NCBI RefSeq assembly: GCF_000613785.1
Contig: NZ_BAJQ01000013.1
Coordinates: 1-54,790, forward strand
DNA from: Segatella oulorum JCM 14966
Lineage (GTDB): Bacteria > Bacteroidota > Bacteroidia > Bacteroidales > Bacteroidaceae
Reading direction: 5' to 3'
Length of the DNA stretch: 54,790 nucleotides
Positions 1-8,346 of this stretch are shown here, one piece after another; position 1 is the stretch's first letter; every line of letters starts with the position of its first letter. Below the pieces are notes generated by a model that saw nothing but the letters and a program-made list of their open reading frames with translations, was not told where the DNA came from and searched no databases. The position numbers and the translations under genes were made by a program.

Positions 1-262
1 CGTCACCGCGCCGCGCGGGGCAACAATATTTTTGTCATTTTATCGTCACCCGTGCAGCGCGGGAACAATATTTTTGCCATTTTATCGTCACCGTGCAGCG
101 CGGAAACAATATTTTAACCGTTTTATCGTCGCCGTGCAGCGCGGGAACAATATTTTAACCGTTTTATCGTCGCCGTGCAGCGCGGAAACGATATTTTGCC
201 ATTTTATCGTCACCGTTCGGCGCGGGAACGATATCTTTGCCTTTTTATCGTCGCCGCGCAGC
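1..262. repeat. Tandem array of a ~41-bp unit, cut by the window's left edge
   Basis: Six to seven copies of a unit built as ATTTTATCGTC, then a GC-rich core (CCGTGCAGCGCGG), then AACAATATTTT. Copies of ATCGTC start at 42, 84, 125, 166, 206 and 247, so the period is 42, 41, 41, 40 and 41 bp. The period is not a multiple of three, so the open frames across it are not a coding repeat. The core is a 13-bp quasi-palindrome. Spacing near four helical turns would put every core on one DNA face, which suits cooperative protein binding; that is inference. There are no unique spacers, so it is not CRISPR. Confidence 0.85.
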
Positions 263-698
263 GTTCCTGCAAATGCATCTGCTACGCCTCTGAAAAGAGG
301 GCAGATTATCCGGCCAAGCGGCAGACAAACGCAGCGTAAGTGCTGACGATGGATTGGGATTAAAGGTGGGAAACTGATGAAAGGGAGACCGCGACAGGGG
401 ATGGCATGGCTGGAATAAAAATAAAAAATCAAGGGGATGGTGTCGTCATTTGCTTGAAAAGCGTTACTTTTGCACAACAATCACGCCCATAGGGTGAGGA
501 CAGAGCAGGATAATCGGCAAAAAGTCAGATGGCGAAGGTGCATGACAGGCACGGTGAACTGTTGGCATAGCCATCATCAGAACGTGATAACAACAATAAA
601 AACAAGGATTATATAAATTAAAAAGCAAGCTGCAAATGCCGACGGCTGACAGGCAAAAGGCGATGCAGTGTGCAAACATTCAAAAACTTTTAAGAACA
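263..698. other. Intergenic stretch with a weak promoter-like element
   Basis: No convincing gene is seen between the repeat array and the outer-membrane protein at 699. TACTTTTG at 465-472 fits the Bacteroidetes -7 consensus TAnnTTTG and lies about 230 bases upstream of the start codon. No TTTG is found at the usual -33 distance, so the promoter call is weak. The short open frames on both strands here have no recognisable features. Confidence 0.35.
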
Positions 699-1175
699 AT
701 GAAACATTTATTTCTGACAGCAGTGTTGGCTCTTTTGAGCCTTGGTGCTTCGGCACAGAGTAAGACATGGGAAGTGGGTGGCAAGTTGGATTATGCGACA
801 GACGCACCACATTTTGGTATTGGCGCATTCGCACGCTACAACATCGATGGGCACTTCCGCCCCGAAGCCGCCGTGAATTTCTATCCTTCAGCCGATCATG
901 TTTCGGGTTGGGACATGAGTCTTAACCTGCATTACATCTTCCACATCACCGATAAGTTTAAGCTTTATCCCCTCGGTGGCCTCTCGGTTGTGGGTTATGC
1001 TTTCGATTATGATGGTCCAGACTCTTCATCAAAGACGCGAGCTGGTTTCAATTTGGGTGGCGGTTTGCAATACCATATCACCGATAACATTCACCTGAAT
1101 GCAGAGTCGTATTATAAATTTACCAGCGATTATGATAGAGCCGTGATTAATGTAGGCATTGCTTACGTCTTTTAA
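699..1175 (+). CDS. Outer-membrane beta-barrel protein (small porin family)
   Basis: A 158-residue exported protein. Residues 1-20 form a signal peptide (MKHLFLTAVLALL core, cleavage after ASAQ). The rest alternates short aromatic-rich strands with polar turns and ends in a strand finishing in Val-Phe, as expected for a small 8-stranded barrel of the OmpW/OmpX type (outer-membrane beta-barrel domain). A longer frame opens at 636, but its extra 21 residues are not signal-like, so the ATG at 699 is chosen. It stands alone: a terminator follows at 1213, and the next gene has its own promoter. The function is unknown; it may be a structural or small-solute porin. The family call is moderate. Confidence 0.75.
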   Translation: MKHLFLTAVLALLSLGASAQSKTWEVGGKLDYATDAPHFGIGAFARYNIDGHFRPEAAVNFYPSADHVSGWDMSLNLHYIFHITDKFKLYPLGGLSVVGYAFDYDGPDSSSKTRAGFNLGGGLQYHITDNIHLNAESYYKFTSDYDRAVINVGIAYVF

Positions 1176-1212
1176 TCCGCTTTAGAACATTCTGTTCTAT
1201 TTATTGTAAATG

Positions 1213-1257
1213 CAGCATCAATGGCTCTTTTGTGGGGCTTTCGATGCTGTTTTTTTA
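1213..1257 (+). terminator. Intrinsic terminator after the outer-membrane protein gene
   Basis: CAGCATC at 1213-1219 pairs with GATGCTG at 1243-1249 and is followed by seven T. The loop is long (23 bases). A further 7-bp inverted repeat (TAGAACA/TGTTCTA) sits upstream at 1183-1199. Confidence 0.6.
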
Positions 1258-1381
1258 TGCATTGCCTTTGGAAACCTTAGCAAAAGAGCCTGCCAATCTG
1301 TGTCAACGAACGGATGTTGGCATCATTTTGCGCAGTGCAAAAAAAATAGTTTGGCGAATAACAAGCAACGAAATAATTTGC

Positions 1382-1389
1382 TATCTTTG
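1382..1389 (+). promoter_or_regulatory. -7 element of the ald promoter
   Basis: TATCTTTG matches TAnnTTTG and lies 46 bases upstream of the alanine dehydrogenase start. No TTTG is found at the ideal distance; the nearest (1350-1353) is 28 bases away, so the -33 box is uncertain. Confidence 0.5.
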
Positions 1390-1435
1390 TGCCATTATCA
1401 TAAATCCATTAACAATAACCAAAAAAGAAGGACCT

Positions 1436-2542
1436 ATGAAAATTGGAATTCCTAAAGAGTTGAAGAACAACGAGAGTAGAGTGGGCATGACTCCCGCCGG
1501 CGTTTATGAGCTTACGGCGCATGGTCATGAAGTGTTTGTGCAGCAATCAGCAGGCGAGAAGAGTGGATTCCCTGATGAAAGCTATCGTAAAGCCGGTGCG
1601 AAGGTGTTGCCAACTATTGAAGAGGTGTATGCCATTGCCGACATGATTGTGAAGGTGAAAGAGCCGGTTGCTGCGGAATATCCGCTCATACGGCAGGGGC
1701 AAGTGGTCTTCACTTACTTTCATTTTGCCTGCGAACGTGAACTCACCGAAGCCATGTTGCGCAGCGGTTCGGTTTGCATTGCCTATGAGACGGTGCAAAA
1801 GGCCGACCACTCCTTGCCACTTTTAATCCCGATGAGTGAGGTTGCGGGGCGTATGGCCGCATTGAATGGGGCTTATTATTTGCAGACAACCAAAGGCGGC
1901 AATGGCAAACTCATCAGCGGTGTGCCGGGCGTTTCACCTGCACGTGTGTTGGTTTTAGGCGCAGGCACCGTGGGAGAGGCTGCCGCTCGCATGGCTTCGG
2001 GCATGGGATGTGAAGTGGTTATCACTGATATTAATTTGCAACGGTTGCACGATTTGAGCATCACGTTGCCCAAGAATGTGCATACGCTCTATTCTTCGGC
2101 CTACAATATTCAGCATGAGTTGCCCCACACCGACGTTGTCATCGGCTCCGTTTTGGTGCCGGGCGATAAGGCTCCGAAGCTCATTTCGCGTGACATGCTG
2201 AAGCTGTTGCAGCCGGGGTCGGTGTTGGTTGATGTGGCTATTGATCAAGGAGGCTGCTTTGAAACCTCGCATCCCACAAGCCATTCCGAACCAACGTATA
2301 TGGTTGACGGCATTCTTCACTATTGTGTGGCCAACATTCCCGGCGCCGTTCCTCACACATCTACCATTGCTTTAACCAACGCTACCTTGCGTTATGTGGT
2401 GGCATTGGCCGATAAAGGATGGCGCAAAGCGTGCCAGACGGATGCGGCACTCTATCAAGGTTTGAATATTGTTGAGGGCAAAGTGACGTTTAAAGCGGTG
2501 GCCGATGTCTTCAACCTGCCTTATGAAGCCGTTACATTTTGA
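1436..2542 (+). CDS. ald: Alanine dehydrogenase
   Basis: A 368-residue enzyme that reversibly deaminates L-alanine to pyruvate and ammonia with NAD, linking amino-acid nitrogen to central metabolism in the cytoplasm. It opens with MKIGIPKELKNNESRV, which is diagnostic of the family. Arg15, Lys75 (in VKVKEPV) and His96 (in TYFHFA) occupy the substrate-binding and catalytic positions known from mycobacterial alanine dehydrogenase. The Rossmann NAD motif VLVLGAGTVGEAAA lies in the centre. The length equals the usual ~370. The frame extends 68 codons upstream, but those residues are not family-like, so the ATG at 1436 behind GAAGGA is the start. It is transcribed alone between its own -7 element and a strong terminator. 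Confidence 0.96.
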   Translation: MKIGIPKELKNNESRVGMTPAGVYELTAHGHEVFVQQSAGEKSGFPDESYRKAGAKVLPTIEEVYAIADMIVKVKEPVAAEYPLIRQGQVVFTYFHFACERELTEAMLRSGSVCIAYETVQKADHSLPLLIPMSEVAGRMAALNGAYYLQTTKGGNGKLISGVPGVSPARVLVLGAGTVGEAAARMASGMGCEVVITDINLQRLHDLSITLPKNVHTLYSSAYNIQHELPHTDVVIGSVLVPGDKAPKLISRDMLKLLQPGSVLVDVAIDQGGCFETSHPTSHSEPTYMVDGILHYCVANIPGAVPHTSTIALTNATLRYVVALADKGWRKACQTDAALYQGLNIVEGKVTFKAVADVFNLPYEAVTF

Positions 2543-2595
2543 GGCTATTGAAGCCCCATGGGTGAGCCTTTGAGGCGACAAAGTAAAGTAATTAT

Positions 2596-2627
2596 AGGCT
2601 ATGTGTTGTGCAAACACATAGCCTTTT
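2596..2627 (+). terminator. Intrinsic terminator of ald
   Basis: A 12-bp perfect stem (AGGCTATGTGTT at 2596-2607 with its complement at 2613-2624), a 5-base loop, then TTTT. Confidence 0.85.
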
Positions 2628-2673
2628 CTCATGCTAAATGCGGGATTATATCGGGATATTCCCTTTTTTTTCG

Positions 2674-2681
2674 TAACTTTG
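2674..2681 (+). promoter_or_regulatory. -7 element for the metF-holB-ricT-gldH operon
   Basis: TAACTTTG matches the Bacteroidetes -7 consensus exactly and lies about 100 bases upstream of metF. A matching -33 TTTG is not evident. Confidence 0.5.
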
Positions 2682-2781
2682 TAGCGCAAAGTTCTCACCC
2701 ATAAATAGGCTTTTTGTTAGGGATTATGCGCAAAAGGGTGGGCTTGTGTATGGGAGTTTGCAACACTATTGCATCGCAAGT

Positions 2782-3738
2782 ATGAACGTAATTGACATCA
2801 TTCAACAGCATAAAGGTCACAATAACTTTTCCTTTGAGGTGCTTCCGCCCTTGAAAGGCTATGGAACGGCAAACCTTTTTGCCACGATTGACCGTCTAAA
2901 TATGCTCCATCCGCTTTATGTAAACATCACAACCCATCACAGTGAATATGTTTATCGTGCGTTAGAAAATGGGCAATTTGAGCGCAATCGTGTGCGTCGT
3001 CGCCCCGGAACGATAGCCATTGCTGCTGCTATTCAAAATAAATACCAACTGCCTGTTGTTCCACATGTCATTTGTAGTGGAGCAACAGCAGAGCAAATCG
3101 AGTATGAATTGCTCGATTTGCAGTTCTTAGGCATTGAAAATCTCTTGCTGCTTCGGGGCGATAAGGCTAAAGATGACCGTGTGTTTACCCCCGTTCCCGG
3201 TGGATATTGCCACACCACCGAGCTTATTTCGCAAGTCAATCGCTTCAACAATGGGCAGTTTCTTGACGGCACATCGATGAAGCATCCGGGGCATCCTTTT
3301 ACTTATGGTGTGGCGGCTTATCCCGAAAAGCATGACGAAGCGCCCAACATAGCGCTTGATCTTCAGTATTTGAAAGCCAAGCAAGAGGCCGGCGCTCAAT
3401 ATGCCGTTACGCAGCTTTTTTATGATAACAGCAAGTTCTTTACGTTCGTAGAGCAGGCCCGTGCACAGGGGATTACCCTCCCTATCATCCCTGGTATTAA
3501 GCCCTTTGCAAGGCTTTCGCAGTTCACTGTTGTGCCGAAAACCTTCCATTGTGACCTGCCTGAGGCCTTGGCACATGAGGTGTTGAAATGCAAGACCGAT
3601 GAAGATGCCAAGCAGTTGGGCATCGCCTGGGGGGTAGAACAATGCAAAGAACTCTATGCAGCAGGTGTTTCCAATATTCATTTCTACACGGTTTCGGCTG
3701 TAGAGAGCGTTTACGAAATCGCAAAACAACTCGTGTAA
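2782..3738 (+). CDS. metF: Methylenetetrahydrofolate reductase
   Basis: A 318-residue flavoenzyme that reduces 5,10-methylene-THF to 5-methyl-THF, feeding methionine synthesis. The N-terminus carries FSFEVLPPLKG, the Bacteroidetes version of the family's FEFFPPK motif; Glu19 aligns with the catalytic glutamate. LLLRGDKAKDD near residues 125-135 is the conserved folate/FAD loop. A C-terminal Thr-Val-Ser stretch (HFYTVSAVESV) resembles the family's ending. The frame starts earlier at 2746, but MNVIDIIQQH at 2782 matches the family start. It heads a likely operon: holB starts two bases after its stop. Confidence 0.95.
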   Translation: MNVIDIIQQHKGHNNFSFEVLPPLKGYGTANLFATIDRLNMLHPLYVNITTHHSEYVYRALENGQFERNRVRRRPGTIAIAAAIQNKYQLPVVPHVICSGATAEQIEYELLDLQFLGIENLLLLRGDKAKDDRVFTPVPGGYCHTTELISQVNRFNNGQFLDGTSMKHPGHPFTYGVAAYPEKHDEAPNIALDLQYLKAKQEAGAQYAVTQLFYDNSKFFTFVEQARAQGITLPIIPGIKPFARLSQFTVVPKTFHCDLPEALAHEVLKCKTDEDAKQLGIAWGVEQCKELYAAGVSNIHFYTVSAVESVYEIAKQLV

Positions 3739-3739
3739 T

Positions 3740-4888
3740 ATGCAATTTTCGGCAGTCATCGGACAAGAAGCCATCATCCATCGGCTTTGCAACATGGCGC
3801 AACAGCAGCGCATTCCCAACACATTGATGCTGTGTGGTCCTGCGGGTTGTGGCAAAATGGCTGTGGCTTTGGCTTTCGCTTCCTATCTGTTGGGCGAGCG
3901 AAACGAGGGCAAGTCTCTGCTTACCGATGAGGCTTCCATCCGCAATGCCGAAGCCATGTTGCATCAATATAGCCATCCCGACCTACATTTTTCATTCCCA
4001 GTCATCAAGCCTTCGGGTGCATCTTCCGACCATAAGGCCGTGAGTGATGATTTCATTGGCGAATGGAAAACAATGCTTTCTGTCTCACCTTATTTTACAC
4101 TTGAGACCTGGTTAACGGCCATGGGAGCCGCTAATCAGCAGGCACTTATTGGCGCAGGCGAGAGCGATGTGTTGGCTAAAAAGCTCCTGTTGAAATCAAG
4201 TCAAGGGGGATATAAGGTGAGTATCATTTGGCTTCCCGAACGCATGAATGTGGAATGCGCCAACAAATTGCTGAAATTGTTGGAAGAACCACCCCATCAG
4301 ACCATCTTTATTTTGGTGTGCGAAGAGCCCGAATTGTTGCTCGATACCATCAAAAGTCGTGCACAGCGCATTGACATGAAGCGCATTAACGATGCCGATA
4401 TGGCCGCAGCCTTAGTGGAACGGCGTGCGCTTTTGCCCGAGGATGCGCAACGCATTGCGCGCATAGCCAATGGAAATTGGCTTAAAGCCCTTGAGAGTTT
4501 AGATGTTAACAGCGAGAATACGCAGTTCCTTGACATGTTTAAAATGCTCATGCGCTTGGCCTATCAGCGCAATGTGAAAGAGCTAAAGCGTTGGAGCGAA
4601 ATTGTAGCTACCTATGGACGCGAGAAGCAACGCCGCTTGCTGAGCTATTGTTTGCGCATGGTGCGCGAGAACTTTATGTATAACTTTGGCGAGCCTTCAT
4701 TGTGTTATATGACGCGTGAGGAGGAAGAATTCTCGCAAAAGTTCGCCCGATTTATCAACGAAGCAAATGTTATTCCCATTAGCGAGTTGCTGCAAACGGC
4801 TCGACAAGATATAGGACAGAATGCCAATGCAAAGATTGTTTTCTTTGAATTGGCCCTCCAAATGATTGTGTTATTGATTAAGAAATAG
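3740..4888 (+). CDS. holB: DNA polymerase III delta' subunit (clamp-loader ATPase-like)
   Basis: A 382-residue clamp-loader subunit that helps place the beta sliding clamp on primed DNA. The N-terminus has FSAVIGQEAIIHRL and a P-loop-like GPAGCGK; the base after Lys codes Met, not Ser/Thr, which fits a delta' that need not hydrolyse ATP. LLKLLEEPPHQTIFIL followed by a Lys-Ser-Arg-Ala-Gln stretch is the classic delta'/gamma sensor-1 and SRC-like region. It is long compared with proteobacterial delta' but normal for Bacteroidetes. It follows metF by one base and is followed by ricT after six bases. Confidence 0.93.
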   Translation: MQFSAVIGQEAIIHRLCNMAQQQRIPNTLMLCGPAGCGKMAVALAFASYLLGERNEGKSLLTDEASIRNAEAMLHQYSHPDLHFSFPVIKPSGASSDHKAVSDDFIGEWKTMLSVSPYFTLETWLTAMGAANQQALIGAGESDVLAKKLLLKSSQGGYKVSIIWLPERMNVECANKLLKLLEEPPHQTIFILVCEEPELLLDTIKSRAQRIDMKRINDADMAAALVERRALLPEDAQRIARIANGNWLKALESLDVNSENTQFLDMFKMLMRLAYQRNVKELKRWSEIVATYGREKQRRLLSYCLRMVRENFMYNFGEPSLCYMTREEEEFSQKFARFINEANVIPISELLQTARQDIGQNANAKIVFFELALQMIVLLIKK

Positions 4889-4894
4889 AAGATA

Positions 4895-6201
4895 ATGGAC
4901 TTTAAAAATATGAAATTCAAGGTTGCCTCGGGCTGTGATCGTGGTTTATGCCATCGTGGTTGCGGCCGACAAGACCATCAACTCAATAGCTATGACTGGT
5001 TGGCTGATGTGCCAGGTAACGATGAAAGCACCGATTTAGTGGAGGTGCAGTTTAAGAATACGCGGAAGGGTTACTACCACAATGTGAGCAAACTTGACCT
5101 GAAAAAGGGCGATGTTGTGGCCGTTGAAGCCAGCCCCGGACACGATATTGGCACCGTAACCCTCACGGGGGCGTTGGTGAAATTGCAACTGAAGAAGGCC
5201 AATTTAAAATCGTCTGACGAGATTAAGCGCATCTATCGGTTGGCCAAACCCGTGGACATTGAGAAATATAAAGAGGCAAAAGCGCGCGAACATGCCACCA
5301 TGATTGAAAGCCGGCAGATTGCTAAAAAGTTGGGCTTGCAAATGAAAATCGGCGACGTGGAATACCAAGGTGATGGCAACAAAGCATCTTTTATTATATT
5401 GCTGATGAGCGCGTTGACTTTCGACAGCTCATTAAAGATCTTGCATCGGCATTTCATGTGCGCATTGAAATGAAGCAGATTGGTGCGCGACAAGAGGCCG
5501 GACGCATTGGAGGTACGGGTCCTTGTGGTCGTGAACTGTGCTGTGCAACGTGGATGAAGAACTTTGTAAGCGTCAGCACCAATGCGGCTCGCTTTCAAGA
5601 TATTTCGCTCAATCCACAGAAATTGGCAGGTATGTGTGCCAAGTTGAAGTGTTGTTTGAACTATGAAGTGGACGACTATGTGGAGGCCAGCAAGCGCATG
5701 CCGCCGAAAGATGCTGTGTTGCAAACGGCCGATAACGACTACTATCAGTTTAAAACCGATATTTTAGCGGGCGAGATTACCTATTCAACGGATAAGAAGA
5801 TGGCGGTCAATTTAGAGACCATTAGTGCCGAACGCGCGTTGGCTATCATCGAATTGAATAAGCAAGGCGAGAAACCTTTGTCGCTGATGGGTGATGGATC
5901 TGTGGTTGAAACCAAGAAATCAAAGGACTTGTTGGAAGGCGATATTAATCGTTTTGACAAGGCAAAGCGCAAGAAAAATAAACGCAGAGGACAGCGCAAT
6001 GGTGAGGGACGACCCGGAAAAGGTGCTACGCAAAAGGGAGAAACATCTGCCGTTGTGGCTTCTGTTGATGGCGAATTGCATGCTGAGCGACGCGAAAAAA
6101 TGGCTGATAATGGTGCCCATGCGGGGCGTAATCGCTCTTTTCAGCGTGGCGAAAATGCAGCCGACGCAGCCGATAGTCCTCAAAAACCTACCGAATCGTG
6201 A
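4895..6201 (+). CDS. ricT: PSP1-domain protein RicT (YaaT family), frameshifted
   Basis: A PSP1-domain protein. In Bacillus, RicT joins RicA and RicF in an Fe-S complex affecting RNA processing and development; its role here is inferred from family only. The N-terminal part (4895 on) has VASGCDRGLCHRGCGRQD, a cysteine-rich segment, then the PSP1 core. The C-terminal part continues in another frame with GGTGPCGRELCCATW and AKLKCCLNYE. The break lies at 5389-5392: four T where five give Ser-Phe-Tyr-Tyr-Ile-Ala-Asp-Glu and restore one 435-residue protein. The final ~90 residues are Lys/Arg-rich and low-complexity. It overlaps gldH by one base. Confidence 0.88.
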
Positions 6202-6668
6202 TGCAAAGGTGGTGGATAGGTTGGGCACTCTGTGTCGCGATGCTGTGCGTGGCTTGTTCTGAAAGGCGTGTGTATGACCGCTATCAGCACACCGTGTTGA
6301 GTGGATGGGAACGCAATGACTCATTGAAATTCAATGATATTCCGCGTTTTCAGCAGGCTGGTTGCTACACCCTTGATTTGGGTTTGCGGGTCACGGCCAA
6401 CTATCCTTTCACGACATTGACCCTTGTTGTCGACCGCATGCTCTATCCTTCCATGGCCATTAGCCGCGACACGGTGACGTGTAGTTTGGTTGATCGGCGT
6501 GGCAGACGGCAAGGAACGGGTGGCATTAGCTATTTTCAGTATCAGCAACGGTTGCGTGATGTGCGAGTGAAGGCGGGTGATAGTTTGGTGGTTTACGTGC
6601 GCCATTACATGAAACGCGAGATGCTTCCGGGCATCAGCGATGTGGGCATTCTGCTTCAACAACAATAA
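6201..6668 (+). CDS. gldH: Gliding motility lipoprotein GldH
   Basis: A 155-residue lipoprotein. Its signal peptide ends in a lipobox (MLCVACSE) with the acylated cysteine near residue 19. The body matches the GldH pattern: a Tyr-rich opening (VYDRYQHT), then antiparallel strands ending with the repeated 'GISDVGI' stretch. In Flavobacterium GldH is required for gliding. In non-gliding Prevotella its role is less clear and it is often discussed with envelope and secretion functions. A GTG three bases upstream (6198) is an alternative start. ATG at 6201 overlaps the ricT stop, so translation is probably coupled. The ricT-gldH order is common in this group. Two hairpins follow. Confidence 0.82.
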   Translation: MQRWWIGWALCVAMLCVACSERRVYDRYQHTVLSGWERNDSLKFNDIPRFQQAGCYTLDLGLRVTANYPFTTLTLVVDRMLYPSMAISRDTVTCSLVDRRGRRQGTGGISYFQYQQRLRDVRVKAGDSLVVYVRHYMKREMLPGISDVGILLQQQ

Positions 6669-6704
6669 CCCGTTTCTGCCCCGAGCGTGCTTTGAGGAAG
6701 AAAG

Positions 6705-6790
6705 TGTGCTATATTATGTTACAATATAGCGCAGATTACACACTAAAGTGCACCATTTGCTCTGCAAAGTGGTGCACTTTAGTCGTCTTT
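6705..6790 (+). terminator. Two hairpins ending the metF-gldH operon
   Basis: The first stem is 6708-6715 with 6723-6730 (GCTATATT/AATATAGC), extendable by a G-T pair. The second is a 14-bp perfect inverted repeat, ACTAAAGTGCACCA at 6742-6755 with 6770-6783, lengthened inside by TTTGC/GCAAA, then GTCTTTTATTT. The second is the likely terminator. Confidence 0.75.
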
Positions 6791-6945
6791 TATTTGCTGG
6801 TCGGTATCTTGTTTGCCGTTTTCTTTTGGCGTAGCCCGCTATGCCTTTAGGAATATGGCAGCTAATCTGCCCAACCATCAAACAAAATCCGGACAGGTTC
6901 TAATGGCCGATTGGGGGTTAAAGGCATAGCCCTGCGGTGCGATAA
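6791..6945. other. Intergenic junction sequence, no gene seen
   Basis: No open frame with features is seen. GGCGTAGCCCGCTATGCC at 6829-6846 forms an imperfect hairpin. The stretch separates the gldH terminator from a barrel gene lacking its 5' half, so a deletion or insertion scar probably lies here. Confidence 0.35.
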
Positions 6946-8124
6946 GTAGCTGGTTTTGAAACTACCTATTATCATGATCCCGAGCAACAAGATCTGCAAA
7001 GCGTTACACCTGCCGGTAATTTTAACTTCTTTGCGGACAATGATCAACGTGTAAATGTATGGCGTTATTACTTATCTGAGGAACATCAATTAAGGAATAA
7101 CTGGAATTTGAATTACGGTGCTTGGTACAAACAGTCTCTTAACCACAGTCTACAATCTTATCGTAACCAGGCAGGAGTGGGCTATTTGCGTCAAAGAGAA
7201 GACATCATCAATGTTTATATGGGATTAGGGAAAAGCTGGAACAATAAGTTTATCTTGGATGTTTCATTAGCAGCGGAATACTATCATTCACCACAATGGC
7301 ATCAATGGAACATATATCCCACACTGAACATGACATACGTTCACACCCCAAGCAATATATGGGTTATGGGTTTCTCTACAAATCGAACCTATCCTGAATA
7401 TTGGGCAATGAATAATTTTACGATGTATAGTAATGGTGGGTATGATGAGATTACAGGAAACCCCTATCTAAAGCCGGCCAAATCATACCAAACAAATTTG
7501 GTATGGATACTGAAAAATAAATATCATTTTGTGGCAGGGTTCAACTATGTTGACGACTATTTTATACAGACCCCTTATCAACGTTCGGACCGTTTGGCTA
7601 AAACTTTCAGGTATGTGAACTTTAATTATCAGCAACAAGCTTTTATGCAGGCAGTCATTCCTCATCGATTCGGTTCGTGGTTAGACGCCCGATTAACATT
7701 AACCGGGGTTTGGATGCATGAGAAGTGCAATGACTTTTATGATATACCGTTTGATAGGGCTATCCTGTTTGGGATGGCTCAAATGAGTAATGTGATTACA
7801 CTTAGTACTAAATCTGATTTGTCACTGACTGTTGATGGGATGCTACGCAGTAGAGCGCATCAAGCCATCTACGATTTACCCGGCTCTGGGAATATAGATA
7901 TTGGGTTTCGTTGGCAATTCTGGAAGAAGCAAGCTGTTTTGCATGTTTTCTGCAATGATCTATTAGAGACTTCTTCAATCAACCCTCGAATTGATTTCAA
8001 AGGGCAATATGTGAATATGCACTTTGGCTGCTATCGTGAGCTTGGTGTTTCATTAACGGTCAAGTTTGGAGGATATAAGGCAAAGAAGAATGACGCTATC
8101 AATACGTTACGATTCCGCAAATAG
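6946..8124 (+). pseudogene. 5'-truncated outer-membrane beta-barrel protein (TonB-receptor-like)
   Basis: The open frame runs from 6946 without a start codon or signal peptide. About 390 residues remain. They contain only beta-barrel strands: a Tyr-Tyr-His-Asp-Pro stretch, FADNDQRVNVWRYYLSEEHQ, many aromatic girdle residues, and a run resembling TGNPYLKPAKSYQT, which is typical of the C-terminal 'outer membrane beta-barrel family' (OMP_b-brl_3) proteins. The usual carboxypeptidase-regulatory-like domain and plug are missing. Codon use is AT-richer than in gldH or the fumarase beside it. It is probably a decayed remnant. An internal TTG at 7108 could start a shorter product, but without a signal sequence it would not reach the outer membrane. 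Confidence 0.75.
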
Positions 8125-8273
8125 AAATGGTTAGCAAAGATTAAAAGCAACGATGGCGCAAGAAAAAGGCCCAAAGGCAAGAAGAAACCGCGTGTAAGAC
8201 CGCTTTGGCAGGACGTGTTTCACGCCGTAATCGGGGCAAAACAAGTCCCATCTTTTGCTCGAAATTAACCGAC

Positions 8274-8302
8274 AAGACGAAAGCTATATCGTCTTTTTTT
8301 TG
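8274..8302 (+). terminator. Intrinsic terminator before fumarase
   Basis: AAGACGA at 8274-8280 pairs with TCGTCTT at 8290-8296, followed by a run of T. The T-tract runs straight into the fumarase -7 element. Confidence 0.75.
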
Positions 8303-8303
8303 T

Positions 8304-8311
8304 AACTTTGC
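8304..8311 (+). promoter_or_regulatory. -7 element of the fumarase promoter
   Basis: TAACTTTG, an exact TAnnTTTG match, lies 35 bases upstream of the fumarase ATG and immediately after a terminator. The -33 box is not clear. Confidence 0.6.
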
Positions 8312-8346
8312 CTGCAATAAGAACATATAGCATAACAAAAAACATT

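Noticed and set aside
32..346. Open frame of 104 codons across the first tandem array
   Set aside because: The repeat period is not a multiple of three, the product is repetitive basic sequence, and there is no start signal.
1232..1435. Longer alanine dehydrogenase N-terminus (start at 1232)
   Set aside because: The extra 68 residues pass through a terminator and the promoter -7 element and do not resemble the family.
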